Shown in pieces: positions 46,759 through 54,629 of a stretch of DNA of 64,000 nt; within the stretch, counting starts at the first letter, position 1, and every line of letters begins with the position of its first letter. Made by a program: the position numbers and the translations under genes. The notes beneath the pieces were generated by a model. The model saw nothing but the letters and a program-made list of their open reading frames with translations. It was not told the DNA's origin and made no database searches. This stretch comes from Maribacter caenipelagi (lineage in GTDB: Bacteria > Bacteroidota > Bacteroidia > Flavobacteriales > Flavobacteriaceae): the NCBI RefSeq assembly GCF_004364175.1, contig NZ_SNZW01000011.1, positions 806,001 to 870,000 on the forward strand, in the 5' to 3' direction.

Positions 46759-47292
46759 ATGCAAGGGAGTGTTAAGGACGAGAAAAAGTTTAATAAATTA
46801 ATAGCAATTGTTTCTATTATTATACCAATTGTTGTGGCCATTCTATTTGGTGTTAAAATACCTAATGTTGAGCCGCTATCTTTTTTACCACCAATCTATG
46901 CCACAATAAATGGTTTGACTGCAGTACTACTATTGGCTGCTGTATGGGCCATTAAAAATTGCAAAGAAAAACTACATCAGAATTTAATGACGACCAATAT
47001 TGCACTGTCTTTATTTTTCTTGGTAATGTATATAGCATATCATATGACATCAGATTCTACTAGTTTCGGTGGTGAAGGTGCTATTAAATATGTGTATTAT
47101 TTTATATTGATTACACATATCATTCTGTCCATAGCTTTAATTCCTCTAGTATTAAGAACATATGCAAAGGCATATTTAAAGAAGTTCGATGAGCATAGGG
47201 CATTGGCTAAATATACATTTCCTATTTGGTTATATGTTGCCGTTACCGGTGTAGTAGTTTACTTAATGATATCTCCATATTATGCGTACTAA
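46759..47292 (+). CDS. DUF420 (CtaM-like) membrane protein
   Basis: The 177-residue membrane protein has five helices. PLSFLPPIYATINGLTAVLL near 38-57 and LHQNLMTTNIALSLFFLVMY near 73-92 are DUF420 landmarks, and the His in TTNIA...IAYHMT is conserved. In Staphylococcus aureus the DUF420 protein CtaM is needed for maturation of an aa3-type oxidase. Together with SCO beside it, this supports a role in assembling the aa3 oxidase. It overlaps the next small gene by 11 nt. Confidence 0.9.
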   Translation: MQGSVKDEKKFNKLIAIVSIIIPIVVAILFGVKIPNVEPLSFLPPIYATINGLTAVLLLAAVWAIKNCKEKLHQNLMTTNIALSLFFLVMYIAYHMTSDSTSFGGEGAIKYVYYFILITHIILSIALIPLVLRTYAKAYLKKFDEHRALAKYTFPIWLYVAVTGVVVYLMISPYYAY

Positions 47293-47500
47293 ACAAATAT
47301 TCTTATTAGTAATAGTAATGCTTCTGTTGCCTCCTATAGATGCAGAAGCGCAATGCGCAATGTGTAGAGCAGTTTTAGAAAGTGAATCTTCTGGAAAAGC
47401 TGCTGAAGGTATAAATAATGGCATCGTTTATTTGATGGCAATACCTTATGTTTTAGTAGCTGGTCTCTTTTATTTCATCTATAGAAAGATGAGGGCCTAA
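47282..47500 (+). CDS. Small membrane protein with exported CxxC motif
   Basis: The 72-residue protein has a signal-like hydrophobic start (about 5-19, ending DAEAQ), then CAMC (Cys25 and Cys28) close to the start of the mature chain, and one C-terminal membrane helix (about 50-67). The CAMC pair would face the periplasm, suited to metal binding or thiol exchange. It overlaps the DUF420 gene by 11 nt and so belongs to the oxidase-maturation unit. I do not know a characterised homolog; the function is inference from position and motif. Confidence 0.75.
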   Translation: MRTKQIFLLVIVMLLLPPIDAEAQCAMCRAVLESESSGKAAEGINNGIVYLMAIPYVLVAGLFYFIYRKMRA

Positions 47501-47518
47501 GCCTTTTCCTTATTTTTT

Positions 47519-47535
47519 TTACACAAAAAGTGTAA
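47519..47535. repeat. Inverted repeat upstream of the efflux locus
   Basis: TTACAC (47519-47524) and GTGTAA (47530-47535) flank AAAAA. It lies 11 nt upstream of the candidate -33 element at 47547. It could be an operator half-site pair, or the end of a minus-direction hairpin; no T-tract follows it on the plus strand. Confidence 0.45.
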
Positions 47536-47546
47536 CATTCTTCCAA

Positions 47547-47576
47547 TTGGTTAGTCTTATGATTGTGTGATATTTG
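47547..47576 (+). promoter_or_regulatory. Candidate promoter of the efflux locus
   Basis: TTG (47547-47549), a 19-nt spacer and GATATTTG (47569-47576), one mismatch from TAnnTTTG. The -7 element overlaps the inverted repeat at 47567-47582. The start codon at 47617 follows an ATCA-repeat leader (47587-47612) without a Shine-Dalgarno sequence. Confidence 0.5.
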
Positions 47577-47582
47577 TATCAC
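47567..47582. promoter_or_regulatory. Inverted repeat over the -7 element, candidate operator
   Basis: GTGATA (47567-47572) and TATCAC (47577-47582) form a perfect inverted repeat around TTTG, lying over the candidate -7 element. A repressor bound here would block transcription of the efflux genes. No regulator gene is adjacent. Confidence 0.45.
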
Positions 47583-47616
47583 GCTCATCAATCAATCAAA
47601 TTAATCAATCAATGTT

Positions 47617-48864
47617 ATGTTCGACTTAGAACGTTGGCAAGAAATTTTCGATACTATTCGCAAGAATAAGTTACGTACATTTCTAACTGGACTTTCCGTT
47701 GCTTCAGGTATTTTCATTCTAGTTATTTTATTGGGTTTTGGTCAAGGCATGCAAAATGGTATCGCCAAAGAATTTGAGCAAGACGCGGCTACTAGCGTTT
47801 GGGTCTGGCCAGGTGTTACGACCATTGGCTATAAGGGAATGAATCCTGGTCGACCTATCCAATTTAGAAATGAGAATTATGACATGGCCGGTGTTTTGTT
47901 TGAAAATCAAATAGAGAATAAATCACCTAGGCTTTTTATAAGAGGTGTATTTATAAACTACGGTAGTGAGTCTTTGGCTTATAACGTTCAGGGCGTTTCT
48001 CATCAATTTCAGTTTATCGAAAATGAGTTTATGACCCTAGGGAGATTCCTTAGTCAACAAGATGTGGATTCTAAGGCTAAAGTGGCAATAATCAGTAACA
48101 AGATTAATCGAGAGGTGTTTCACGCACTAGAAAGTCCCATAGGGGAATATTTAGACCTGTCTGGCATCCCTTTCAAAATTGTTGGTGTCTATGGTGATAT
48201 TGGTGGCGAACGTGAAGAAGATCGTATTTATATTCCTGTAAGTACTGCGCAACAGGTTTTCAATGGCGCTGATCATTTAAATAATCTTTCCTATACATTA
48301 CCTCCTGTAGAAGATTTCGAAACTGCCGTTGCACAATCTATCAAATTTAAGAATGATTTAAAATCGTATCTGCAAAAAGCACATACGGTGGCGCCAGAAG
48401 ATACTAGTGCCATACAAGTATATAATCCCATGGAAGAAGCTAAACGCTTTTATGCTCTAATGGGAGGTATCAAATTTTTCTTTTGGTTCGTAGGGGTTTG
48501 TACCATTATTGCAGGTATTGTAGGTGTTAGTAATATTATGTTGATCGTGGTTAAAGAACGTACGAGAGAGATAGGTATACGAAAAGCTCTTGGAGCAAAG
48601 CCATGGTCTATTGTGGGTATGATTCTTCATGAAGCAATTTTTATAACGGCAATTGCAGGTTTTACAGGGCTCATATTAAGCATGGGGATACTCGAAATTG
48701 TGGGTCCGCATGTAGAGGTAGATTATGTATTAAATCCCTCTGTGAATTTCAATGTCGCCTTAACCACTGTATTTGTATTGATTTTTGCCGGTGCCGTAGC
48801 CGGATTTTTTCCTGCATGGCGAGCGGCTAAAATTCATGTGATAGAAGCATTAAGAGACGAGTAA
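47617..48864 (+). CDS. MacB-type ABC transporter permease, module 1, type a
   Basis: The 415-residue protein has the MacB/FtsX plan: a first helix (about 22-43, after FDTIRKNKLRTFLTGLSVAS), a large periplasmic MacB_PCD domain (about 50-275), and three helices in the C-terminal FtsX domain. NIMLIVVKERTREIGIRKAL is the hallmark coupling segment with the nucleotide-binding partner, and AGAVAGFFPAWRAAKIHVIE ends the protein. It has no ATP-binding domain, unlike E. coli MacB. It resembles most closely the permease at 52093-53322 (shared KNKLRTFL start and periplasmic layout). First gene of the efflux locus; type b follows after 38 nt. Confidence 0.9.
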   Translation: MFDLERWQEIFDTIRKNKLRTFLTGLSVASGIFILVILLGFGQGMQNGIAKEFEQDAATSVWVWPGVTTIGYKGMNPGRPIQFRNENYDMAGVLFENQIENKSPRLFIRGVFINYGSESLAYNVQGVSHQFQFIENEFMTLGRFLSQQDVDSKAKVAIISNKINREVFHALESPIGEYLDLSGIPFKIVGVYGDIGGEREEDRIYIPVSTAQQVFNGADHLNNLSYTLPPVEDFETAVAQSIKFKNDLKSYLQKAHTVAPEDTSAIQVYNPMEEAKRFYALMGGIKFFFWFVGVCTIIAGIVGVSNIMLIVVKERTREIGIRKALGAKPWSIVGMILHEAIFITAIAGFTGLILSMGILEIVGPHVEVDYVLNPSVNFNVALTTVFVLIFAGAVAGFFPAWRAAKIHVIEALRDE

Positions 48865-48902
48865 TTAAAAAACAAAAAAGTATAATTAATTAAGATGTAA
48901 CC

Positions 48903-50159
48903 ATGTTTAATAGAGACCGGTGGAAAGAAATCTTAGAGGTATTATCTAGCAATGTGTTTAGAACATTGGCAACCTCTTTTGGGGTGGGCTGGGGTATATT
49001 CATTCTGATAATACTACTTGCTGCGGGAAAAGGATTGGAAAATGGTATTCGAGCAGATTTCGGAGACATCGCTACCAACACGATGTTCATGTGGTCACGT
49101 AATACGACCATTTCATATAAAGGCTTGCCAAAAGGAAGGCGTTTTAGTTTTAAGCTAGAAGATGTACAGGCTATAAAAGATAATATTCCCAATTTAAGAT
49201 TCATTTCGCCTCGAAATCAATTAGGCGGATTTGGAGGAAGTAATAATGTAGTACGAGGTTTAAAAACGGGTGCTTTTAATGTTTACGGAGATTATCCTGA
49301 AATAATTCGGCAAGAACCCATGACTATTACCTCTGGTAGGTTTGTAAATCATAATGACATTCAAGATAAACGAAAAGTAGCGGTCATTGGTGTTGGTGTA
49401 AGAAATGAACTTTATGACCTAGGTGAGACAGTATTGGGGACGTATATAAAAATTCAAGGAGTCAATTTCATGGTAGTAGGTACCTATCAAAAGAAAGACG
49501 ATGGTGGTGGTGAAGAAGGTCAAAAGGAAATATATGTTCCGTTTACAGCATTCTCACAAGCCTTTAATATGGGTAATGATGTCGGGTGGATGGCAATTAC
49601 TGCGTTAGATGGTAGCTCCATTTCTAACCTTAAAGAGAAAATAGTAAATGTTGTAAAGGAGAAAAGAAAAATTCACCCCGATGATAAACGTGCAGTTGGG
49701 TATTTTGATCTGTATGAGCAATATAATCGTGTAGAAAGTTTGTTCGGCGCATTACGTTGGGTAGCCTATTTTGTAGGTGTGTTGGTATTATTATCGGGAA
49801 TTATTGGGGTAAGTAATATTATGCTCATTGTAATTAAAGAAAGAACAAAAGAAATTGGAATTCGACGGGCTTTGGGCGAACCGCCTTGGTCCATTAAAAA
49901 ACAAATTTTAATGGAGTCCATTTTCCTAACTATCATATCGGGTATGATAGGCATTGTTTTCGGGGCGGCATTTATTTATGGTGTCAATGCGGTGCTCGAC
50001 TCCGTAGGTCCAGTGGACATGTTTGTTAACCCTAGTGTAAGTTTGGGTGTGGTAGTCAGTGCGCTGGTCATTTTAATATTTTCCGGATTGTTAGCGGGAT
50101 TCATACCTGCACAAAGTGCTATCAAGATAAGACCAATAGAGGCATTAAGAACAGAATAA
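48903..50159 (+). CDS. MacB-type ABC transporter permease, module 1, type b
   Basis: The 418-residue protein has the same four-helix MacB/FtsX plan. Landmarks are FGVGWGIFILIILLAAGKGL in the first helix, SNIMLIVIKERTKEIGIRRA in the coupling segment and GFIPAQSAIKIRPIEALRTE at the end. The periplasmic domain is closest to the one at 53324-54586: both have W..G.GL.NG, then G..TG/KGR...LKLEDVQ.I and GDYP. It probably pairs with the type a permease as a heterodimer and uses the ATPase encoded at 51399. The adaptor gene follows after 30 nt. Confidence 0.9.
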   Translation: MFNRDRWKEILEVLSSNVFRTLATSFGVGWGIFILIILLAAGKGLENGIRADFGDIATNTMFMWSRNTTISYKGLPKGRRFSFKLEDVQAIKDNIPNLRFISPRNQLGGFGGSNNVVRGLKTGAFNVYGDYPEIIRQEPMTITSGRFVNHNDIQDKRKVAVIGVGVRNELYDLGETVLGTYIKIQGVNFMVVGTYQKKDDGGGEEGQKEIYVPFTAFSQAFNMGNDVGWMAITALDGSSISNLKEKIVNVVKEKRKIHPDDKRAVGYFDLYEQYNRVESLFGALRWVAYFVGVLVLLSGIIGVSNIMLIVIKERTKEIGIRRALGEPPWSIKKQILMESIFLTIISGMIGIVFGAAFIYGVNAVLDSVGPVDMFVNPSVSLGVVVSALVILIFSGLLAGFIPAQSAIKIRPIEALRTE

Positions 50160-50189
50160 ATTCATCATAAAAATATAAGCGATCAAAAA

Positions 50190-51308
50190 ATGAAAAAGTC
50201 AACAACAATTATCATCCTCCTAATTATCGTACTAGCCTTTGGCGGTTCAATGTTCTATTTGTATTCCAAAAATGCCGAAGATCCTGTAGTATATCAAACA
50301 GAAGAACCTTCTAAGCAGACCATTATTAAAAAAACCATGGCTACGGGCAGTATACTTCCGTTAGAAGAAGTGCTTATAAAGCCGAATATCTCTGGAGTAA
50401 TAGAGAAGATTTTTGTGGAGGGCGGCGACTATGTAAAGTCTGGAGATTTGTTATGTACTATTAAAGTAGTACCAAACTTAAGTGCATTAAATGATGCACG
50501 AAATAATATTGATGAAGCTAAAATAAATTTAGATGACCAATTGAGAAACCTTGATCGTCAAAAAGGATTGTTTTCTAAAGGGGTAATTTCAAAAGTAGAT
50601 TTAGAACGGGCGCAGGTAACTTATGATCAATCTAAGCAGTCTTACGCTGCTGCCAATAAAAGATATGATATTGTGAAAACAGGTACTACTTCTGGTTTTG
50701 GTAATGCCGCAAACACACAGATAAGGGCTACCGTTAGTGGTATGGTGTTAGAAGTGCCTGTAGAAGTAGGTAATCAGGTCATTGAAAGTAATAACTTTAA
50801 TGAAGGTACGACCATTGCAGCTATTGCCGATGTTGATAAAATGATATTTGAAGGTAAGGTCGATGAATCTGAAGTAGGTAAAATTAAAGAGAATCTTCCG
50901 TTAGAAATTACTGTAGGTGCCATAGAGAATAAAATATTCGACGCTGTTTTAGACTATATAGCTCCAAAAGGAAATGAAGAAAACGGTGCTATTCAATTTG
51001 AAATAAAAGGTACGCTTAAAAAACAAGACTCCGTATTCATTAGAGCAGGTTTAAGTGCAAATGCATCTATAATTTTAGCTCGAGCAGATAGTGTTTTGGC
51101 TGTAAAAGAAGCTTTGGTACAATTCGACGATGAAACCAAAAAACCTTTCGTAGAAATCGCTACCGGTGATCAGCAATTTGAAAGACGAGATATTGAACTG
51201 GGTATCAGCGATGGTATTCACGTGCAAATAAATTCGGGTATTAAAGGAGGTGATAAAATTAAAGTTTGGAACGAGATAGTGCCCGATGCCCTTGCCGAAA
51301 ACGAATAA
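50190..51308 (+). CDS. MacA-like periplasmic adaptor, module 1
   Basis: The 372-residue membrane-fusion protein has an N-terminal anchor (about 5-25), a barrel-sandwich region (IEKIFVEGGDYVKSGDLLCT near 72-91, with its second half VEVPVEVGNQVI-like near 187-198), a short alpha-hairpin (about 95-160, including KGLFSKGVISKVDLERAQVT) and beta-barrel domains. It links the permeases in the inner membrane to TolC. It is homologous to the adaptor at 54630-55778 over the full length. A nested inverted repeat lies between this gene and the ATPase gene. Confidence 0.92.
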   Translation: MKKSTTIIILLIIVLAFGGSMFYLYSKNAEDPVVYQTEEPSKQTIIKKTMATGSILPLEEVLIKPNISGVIEKIFVEGGDYVKSGDLLCTIKVVPNLSALNDARNNIDEAKINLDDQLRNLDRQKGLFSKGVISKVDLERAQVTYDQSKQSYAAANKRYDIVKTGTTSGFGNAANTQIRATVSGMVLEVPVEVGNQVIESNNFNEGTTIAAIADVDKMIFEGKVDESEVGKIKENLPLEITVGAIENKIFDAVLDYIAPKGNEENGAIQFEIKGTLKKQDSVFIRAGLSANASIILARADSVLAVKEALVQFDDETKKPFVEIATGDQQFERRDIELGISDGIHVQINSGIKGGDKIKVWNEIVPDALAENE

Positions 51309-51333
51309 AGTAAAAAAATAATTAAATTGATGT

Positions 51334-51382
51334 AACAATTTATGCTATGCATAGTCTAATGCATAGACAATGTAAAATTGTT
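51334..51382. repeat. Nested inverted repeat between the two efflux modules
   Basis: The inner arms CTATGCAT (51345-51352) and ATGCATAG (51359-51366) enclose AGTCTA. The outer arms AACAATTT (51334-51341) and AAATTGTT (51375-51382) are also perfect. No T-tract follows, so it is not a plain terminator. It could be an operator, an RNA-processing site or a structure that separates the modules. Confidence 0.6.
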
Positions 51383-51398
51383 CAAAACAACAACCAAC

Positions 51399-52100
51399 AT
51401 GATTCAAATTAAAGATCTTCATAAGTCCTATAAAATGGGCAAGAATTCTCTTCACGTTCTTAAAGGAATAAATTTTAATGTTGAAGAAGGGGAGTTAGTA
51501 GCTATCATGGGCTCTTCTGGTTCGGGTAAATCTACCTTACTGAATATTCTGGGTATGTTAGATGAATTAGATGAAGGTACTTACACTCTAGATGGTGTAG
51601 CTATCAAAAATTTAAATGAAACCAAGGCCGCCCAATATCGTAATAAGTTTTTAGGATTTATTTTTCAATCATTTAATTTAATTAATTATAAAAGTGCCGC
51701 AGAGAATGTAGCGCTTCCACTTTACTATCAAAAAGTAGCAAGAAAAGAACGTCAAGAAAAGGCGCTTAAATATTTGACTCAGGTAGGACTTAAAGAATGG
51801 GCAAATCATTTGCCCAGTGAACTTTCTGGTGGTCAAAAACAGAGAGTTGCCATTGCAAGAGCTATGGCAGCAGAACCAAAAGTGTTATTGGCTGATGAAC
51901 CAACAGGGGCATTAGATAGTACAACGTCTTACGAGGTAATGGATCTTATTCAAAAGATAAATGATCAAGGTAATACGATATTAATCGTAACTCATGAACC
52001 AGATATCGCCGATATGTGCAAGCGTATAGTGCATTTAAAGGATGGAGTGATTATAGAAGACAAGAAAATTGAACAAGTAAGAGCTTCAAAATATGTTTAG
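51399..52100 (+). CDS. ABC transporter ATP-binding protein (MacB/LolD type)
   Basis: The ATPase has Walker A GSSGSGKST (38-46), the Q-loop FQSFNL, signature LSGGQKQR (142 onwards), Walker B VLLADEPTG (162 onwards) and the H-loop VTHEP. Residue numbers are from ATG 51399, which gives the usual start MIQIKDLHKSY; the TTG at 51378 would only add seven unsupported residues inside the inverted repeat. At 234 residues it is a stand-alone nucleotide-binding subunit. It is the only ATPase gene in a locus with four permeases. It overlaps the next permease gene by 8 nt. Confidence 0.95.
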   Translation: MIQIKDLHKSYKMGKNSLHVLKGINFNVEEGELVAIMGSSGSGKSTLLNILGMLDELDEGTYTLDGVAIKNLNETKAAQYRNKFLGFIFQSFNLINYKSAAENVALPLYYQKVARKERQEKALKYLTQVGLKEWANHLPSELSGGQKQRVAIARAMAAEPKVLLADEPTGALDSTTSYEVMDLIQKINDQGNTILIVTHEPDIADMCKRIVHLKDGVIIEDKKIEQVRASKYV

Positions 52101-53322
52101 TAGAGATAATTGGAGAGAAATTTTTCAGACTATTCAAAAGAATAAGTTAAGAACATTCTTGTCTGGTTTTACCGTAGCTCTGGGAATTTTAATTTTTGTA
52201 GTCTTATTTGGTTTTGGAAATGGTCTTATTAATACGTTTCAATTATTTTTTGAAGATGATGCACAAAATATAATTACCTTTTTTCCAGGTCAAACTACTA
52301 AACCTTATAAAGGGTATAAATCTGGTCGACAGATAGAATTTGATAGATCTGATTTAGCTGATATTGAAAAAAACTTTCCAATGTTTTTGGAATATGTAAC
52401 GCCAAGAATAGGGCGAACTTACCTTACCAAATTTAAAAATGAATCTAACAATTATTCCACTCGTGGGGTTGCACCTTCTCATCAGTTTGCTGAAAAAACC
52501 ATAATCATGAAAGGTAGGTATCTAGATAAATTAGATATTTTAAAGAAAACTAAAACTGCCGTTATAGGCAGGCTAGTTGAAAGAGATTTATTTGGTCAAA
52601 AAGATGCAATTGGTAATTATATCGATGTTGGAGGTAGTGTATTTAAAATTGTCGGGGTTTATCAAGATGACGGTGGTGATGATGAGGAACGAAGAATTTA
52701 TGTACCCTATACCACACTACAACTGATTGAGAAAAATAATGATAAAGTAGATCAAATAATTGTAGCTTTTAAACCAGAATTGGGCTATTCGGGTGCAATG
52801 GCCTTAGAAAAAAGTCTTTCTACATTCTTTAAGGAAAAAAAATATATAAACCCGAATGATCAAAATGGTATTTTTATACGAAACGTAGCAGAAGGCTTAA
52901 AGCAGACGCAGCAATTAGCAAGGGTTTTGCAATTGATAGTATCATTTGTTGCCTTTGGGACAATAATAGCGGGAATCATTGGTATTAGCAATATTATGGT
53001 TTTCGTAGTAAAAGAGCGAACCAAAGAATTAGGAATTAGAAAAGCACTTGGTGCTACCCCTAAATCTGTAATAGGTACAATACTTTTAGAATCTATATTT
53101 ATAACCACCATCTCTGGTGTTTTAGGCATGTTGATCGGGATAGCTATTTTGAGCTCGCTTGATAAAACTTTAGAGGACTTTTTTATTACTGACCCATTTA
53201 TAGATTTATCGGTGGCTATTTTCGCAACCGTTGTACTAATAATTTTTGGTGGTGTAGCAGGTTATATTCCTGCAAAGAGAGCAGCACGTATTAAACCTAT
53301 TGTAGCACTAAGAGACGAATAA
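52093..53322 (+). CDS. MacB-type ABC transporter permease, module 2, type a
   Basis: The 409-residue protein has the four-helix MacB/FtsX plan without an ATP-binding domain. It resembles the permease at 47617-48864: start MFSRDNWREIFQTIQKNKLR, then LRTFLSGFTVALGIL, EDDAQNIITFFPG and the coupling segment KERTKELGIRKALGA. The end is GYIPAKRAARIKPIVALRDE. It is translationally coupled to the ATPase gene upstream (8-nt overlap) and to its partner permease 1 nt downstream. Confidence 0.9.
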   Translation: MFSRDNWREIFQTIQKNKLRTFLSGFTVALGILIFVVLFGFGNGLINTFQLFFEDDAQNIITFFPGQTTKPYKGYKSGRQIEFDRSDLADIEKNFPMFLEYVTPRIGRTYLTKFKNESNNYSTRGVAPSHQFAEKTIIMKGRYLDKLDILKKTKTAVIGRLVERDLFGQKDAIGNYIDVGGSVFKIVGVYQDDGGDDEERRIYVPYTTLQLIEKNNDKVDQIIVAFKPELGYSGAMALEKSLSTFFKEKKYINPNDQNGIFIRNVAEGLKQTQQLARVLQLIVSFVAFGTIIAGIIGISNIMVFVVKERTKELGIRKALGATPKSVIGTILLESIFITTISGVLGMLIGIAILSSLDKTLEDFFITDPFIDLSVAIFATVVLIIFGGVAGYIPAKRAARIKPIVALRDE

Positions 53323-53323
53323 T

Positions 53324-54586
53324 ATGGGATTTTTATTTGATAGAAATACATGGCAAGAGATTTTTGGTTCTATTAGTAAGAATAGAACTAGAACAATCAT
53401 AACTATTATTGGTGTTCTTTGGGGAATATTCATATACATAGCGCTATCTGGTGCTGCCAAAGGTTTAGATAATGGGTTTGATAAAGTTTTTAAAACTGTA
53501 GCTATTAATAGTATGTTTGTTTGGGCTCAAAGTACGAGTATGCCTTATGATGGTTTTAAAACGGGTAGACTTCTTCAGCTAAAATTAGAAGATGTACAAA
53601 CTATACAAAATAGAATTCCTGAAGTTCAATATATAGCACCAAGAATTACACAGGGTAATTTTGGCTCAGAACCTGTATATACTGTTCGAGGGCAAAAATA
53701 TGGTAGTTATGTTTTGAACGGCGATTATCCGATATACACCAAAATATCTACCAAAAAAATATATGATGGTGGTAGGTTTATTAACCAAGAAGATATTGAC
53801 CAGGCAAGAAAAGTAATTGTAATCGGTGAGCGTGTCGAGCAAGAACTTTATACTAAAGATGAGGACCCTGTGGGTACCTGGATCAGAGTGGGTAGCGTAT
53901 ACTTTCAGGTTATAGGGGTGCATAAACTTGCACAAGGGGTAAGCTTTGATTCTGATACTGCCATGTTTATTCCATTTACAACATATCAGAAATTATATAA
54001 TTCTGGTGATAACATCGGGTATATGTGTATTGCTGCATATGATAATGTAGATGTAGTGCAGGTTGAAAAAGATATTAAGACATTACTTAAAAATATACAT
54101 AGAGTAGATCCTAAAGATGAGCGAGCATTCGGTTCATTTAATTTGGGTGAAGCATTTTCTAAAACCATGGGCTTTGCGGACGGACTAACATTTATGTCAC
54201 TTGTAGTGGGTATTGCTACAATTTTGGCGGGAGTTATCGGTATTGGTAACATCTTACTCATTTCGGTAAAAGAACGTACCAAAGAATTAGGTGTTAGACG
54301 AGCTCTTGGGGCAACACCGGCTGAAGTTAGAAACCAGATTGTAATGGAGTCAGTATTTTTAACGCTTATTGCAGGTATTCTTGGTATTATATTAGGCGCA
54401 GGAGTTTTAGCACTCATAAATTCATTCACTAAAGACATTGACTTTCCATACACCAACCCAACGGTTCCAATACCTTATGTCATAGGGGCATTAGTTATTA
54501 TGGTGGTTTTGGGTACTTTAATTGGATTGATTCCTGCGCAAAGAGCAGTTAGTATACGGCCTATTGAAGCTTTAAGAGAAGAATAA
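53324..54586 (+). CDS. MacB-type ABC transporter permease, module 2, type b
   Basis: The 420-residue protein has the four-helix MacB/FtsX plan and matches the type b permease at 48903-50159: GVLWGIFIYIALSGAAKGLD in the first helix, then GFKTGRLLQLKLEDVQTI, NGDYP and the coupling segment KERTKELGVRRALGA. The end is GLIPAQRAVSIRPIEALREE. It starts 1 nt after the type a gene; the pair likely forms a heterodimer driven by the shared ATPase. The adaptor follows after 43 nt. Confidence 0.9.
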   Translation: MGFLFDRNTWQEIFGSISKNRTRTIITIIGVLWGIFIYIALSGAAKGLDNGFDKVFKTVAINSMFVWAQSTSMPYDGFKTGRLLQLKLEDVQTIQNRIPEVQYIAPRITQGNFGSEPVYTVRGQKYGSYVLNGDYPIYTKISTKKIYDGGRFINQEDIDQARKVIVIGERVEQELYTKDEDPVGTWIRVGSVYFQVIGVHKLAQGVSFDSDTAMFIPFTTYQKLYNSGDNIGYMCIAAYDNVDVVQVEKDIKTLLKNIHRVDPKDERAFGSFNLGEAFSKTMGFADGLTFMSLVVGIATILAGVIGIGNILLISVKERTKELGVRRALGATPAEVRNQIVMESVFLTLIAGILGIILGAGVLALINSFTKDIDFPYTNPTVPIPYVIGALVIMVVLGTLIGLIPAQRAVSIRPIEALREE

Positions 54587-54629
54587 TTAAGAAGAATAAC
54601 CAAATATTAAACGATAAACAACTATTAAA

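Noticed and set aside
47587..47612. ATCA tandem repeats as a CRISPR-like or mobile-element feature
   Set aside because: The units are 4 bp with no spacers, terminal repeats or transposase; this is only a low-complexity leader.
51378..51398. TTG start for the ABC ATPase gene
   Set aside because: It adds seven residues that family members lack and falls inside the nested inverted repeat; ATG 51399 gives the standard N-terminus.
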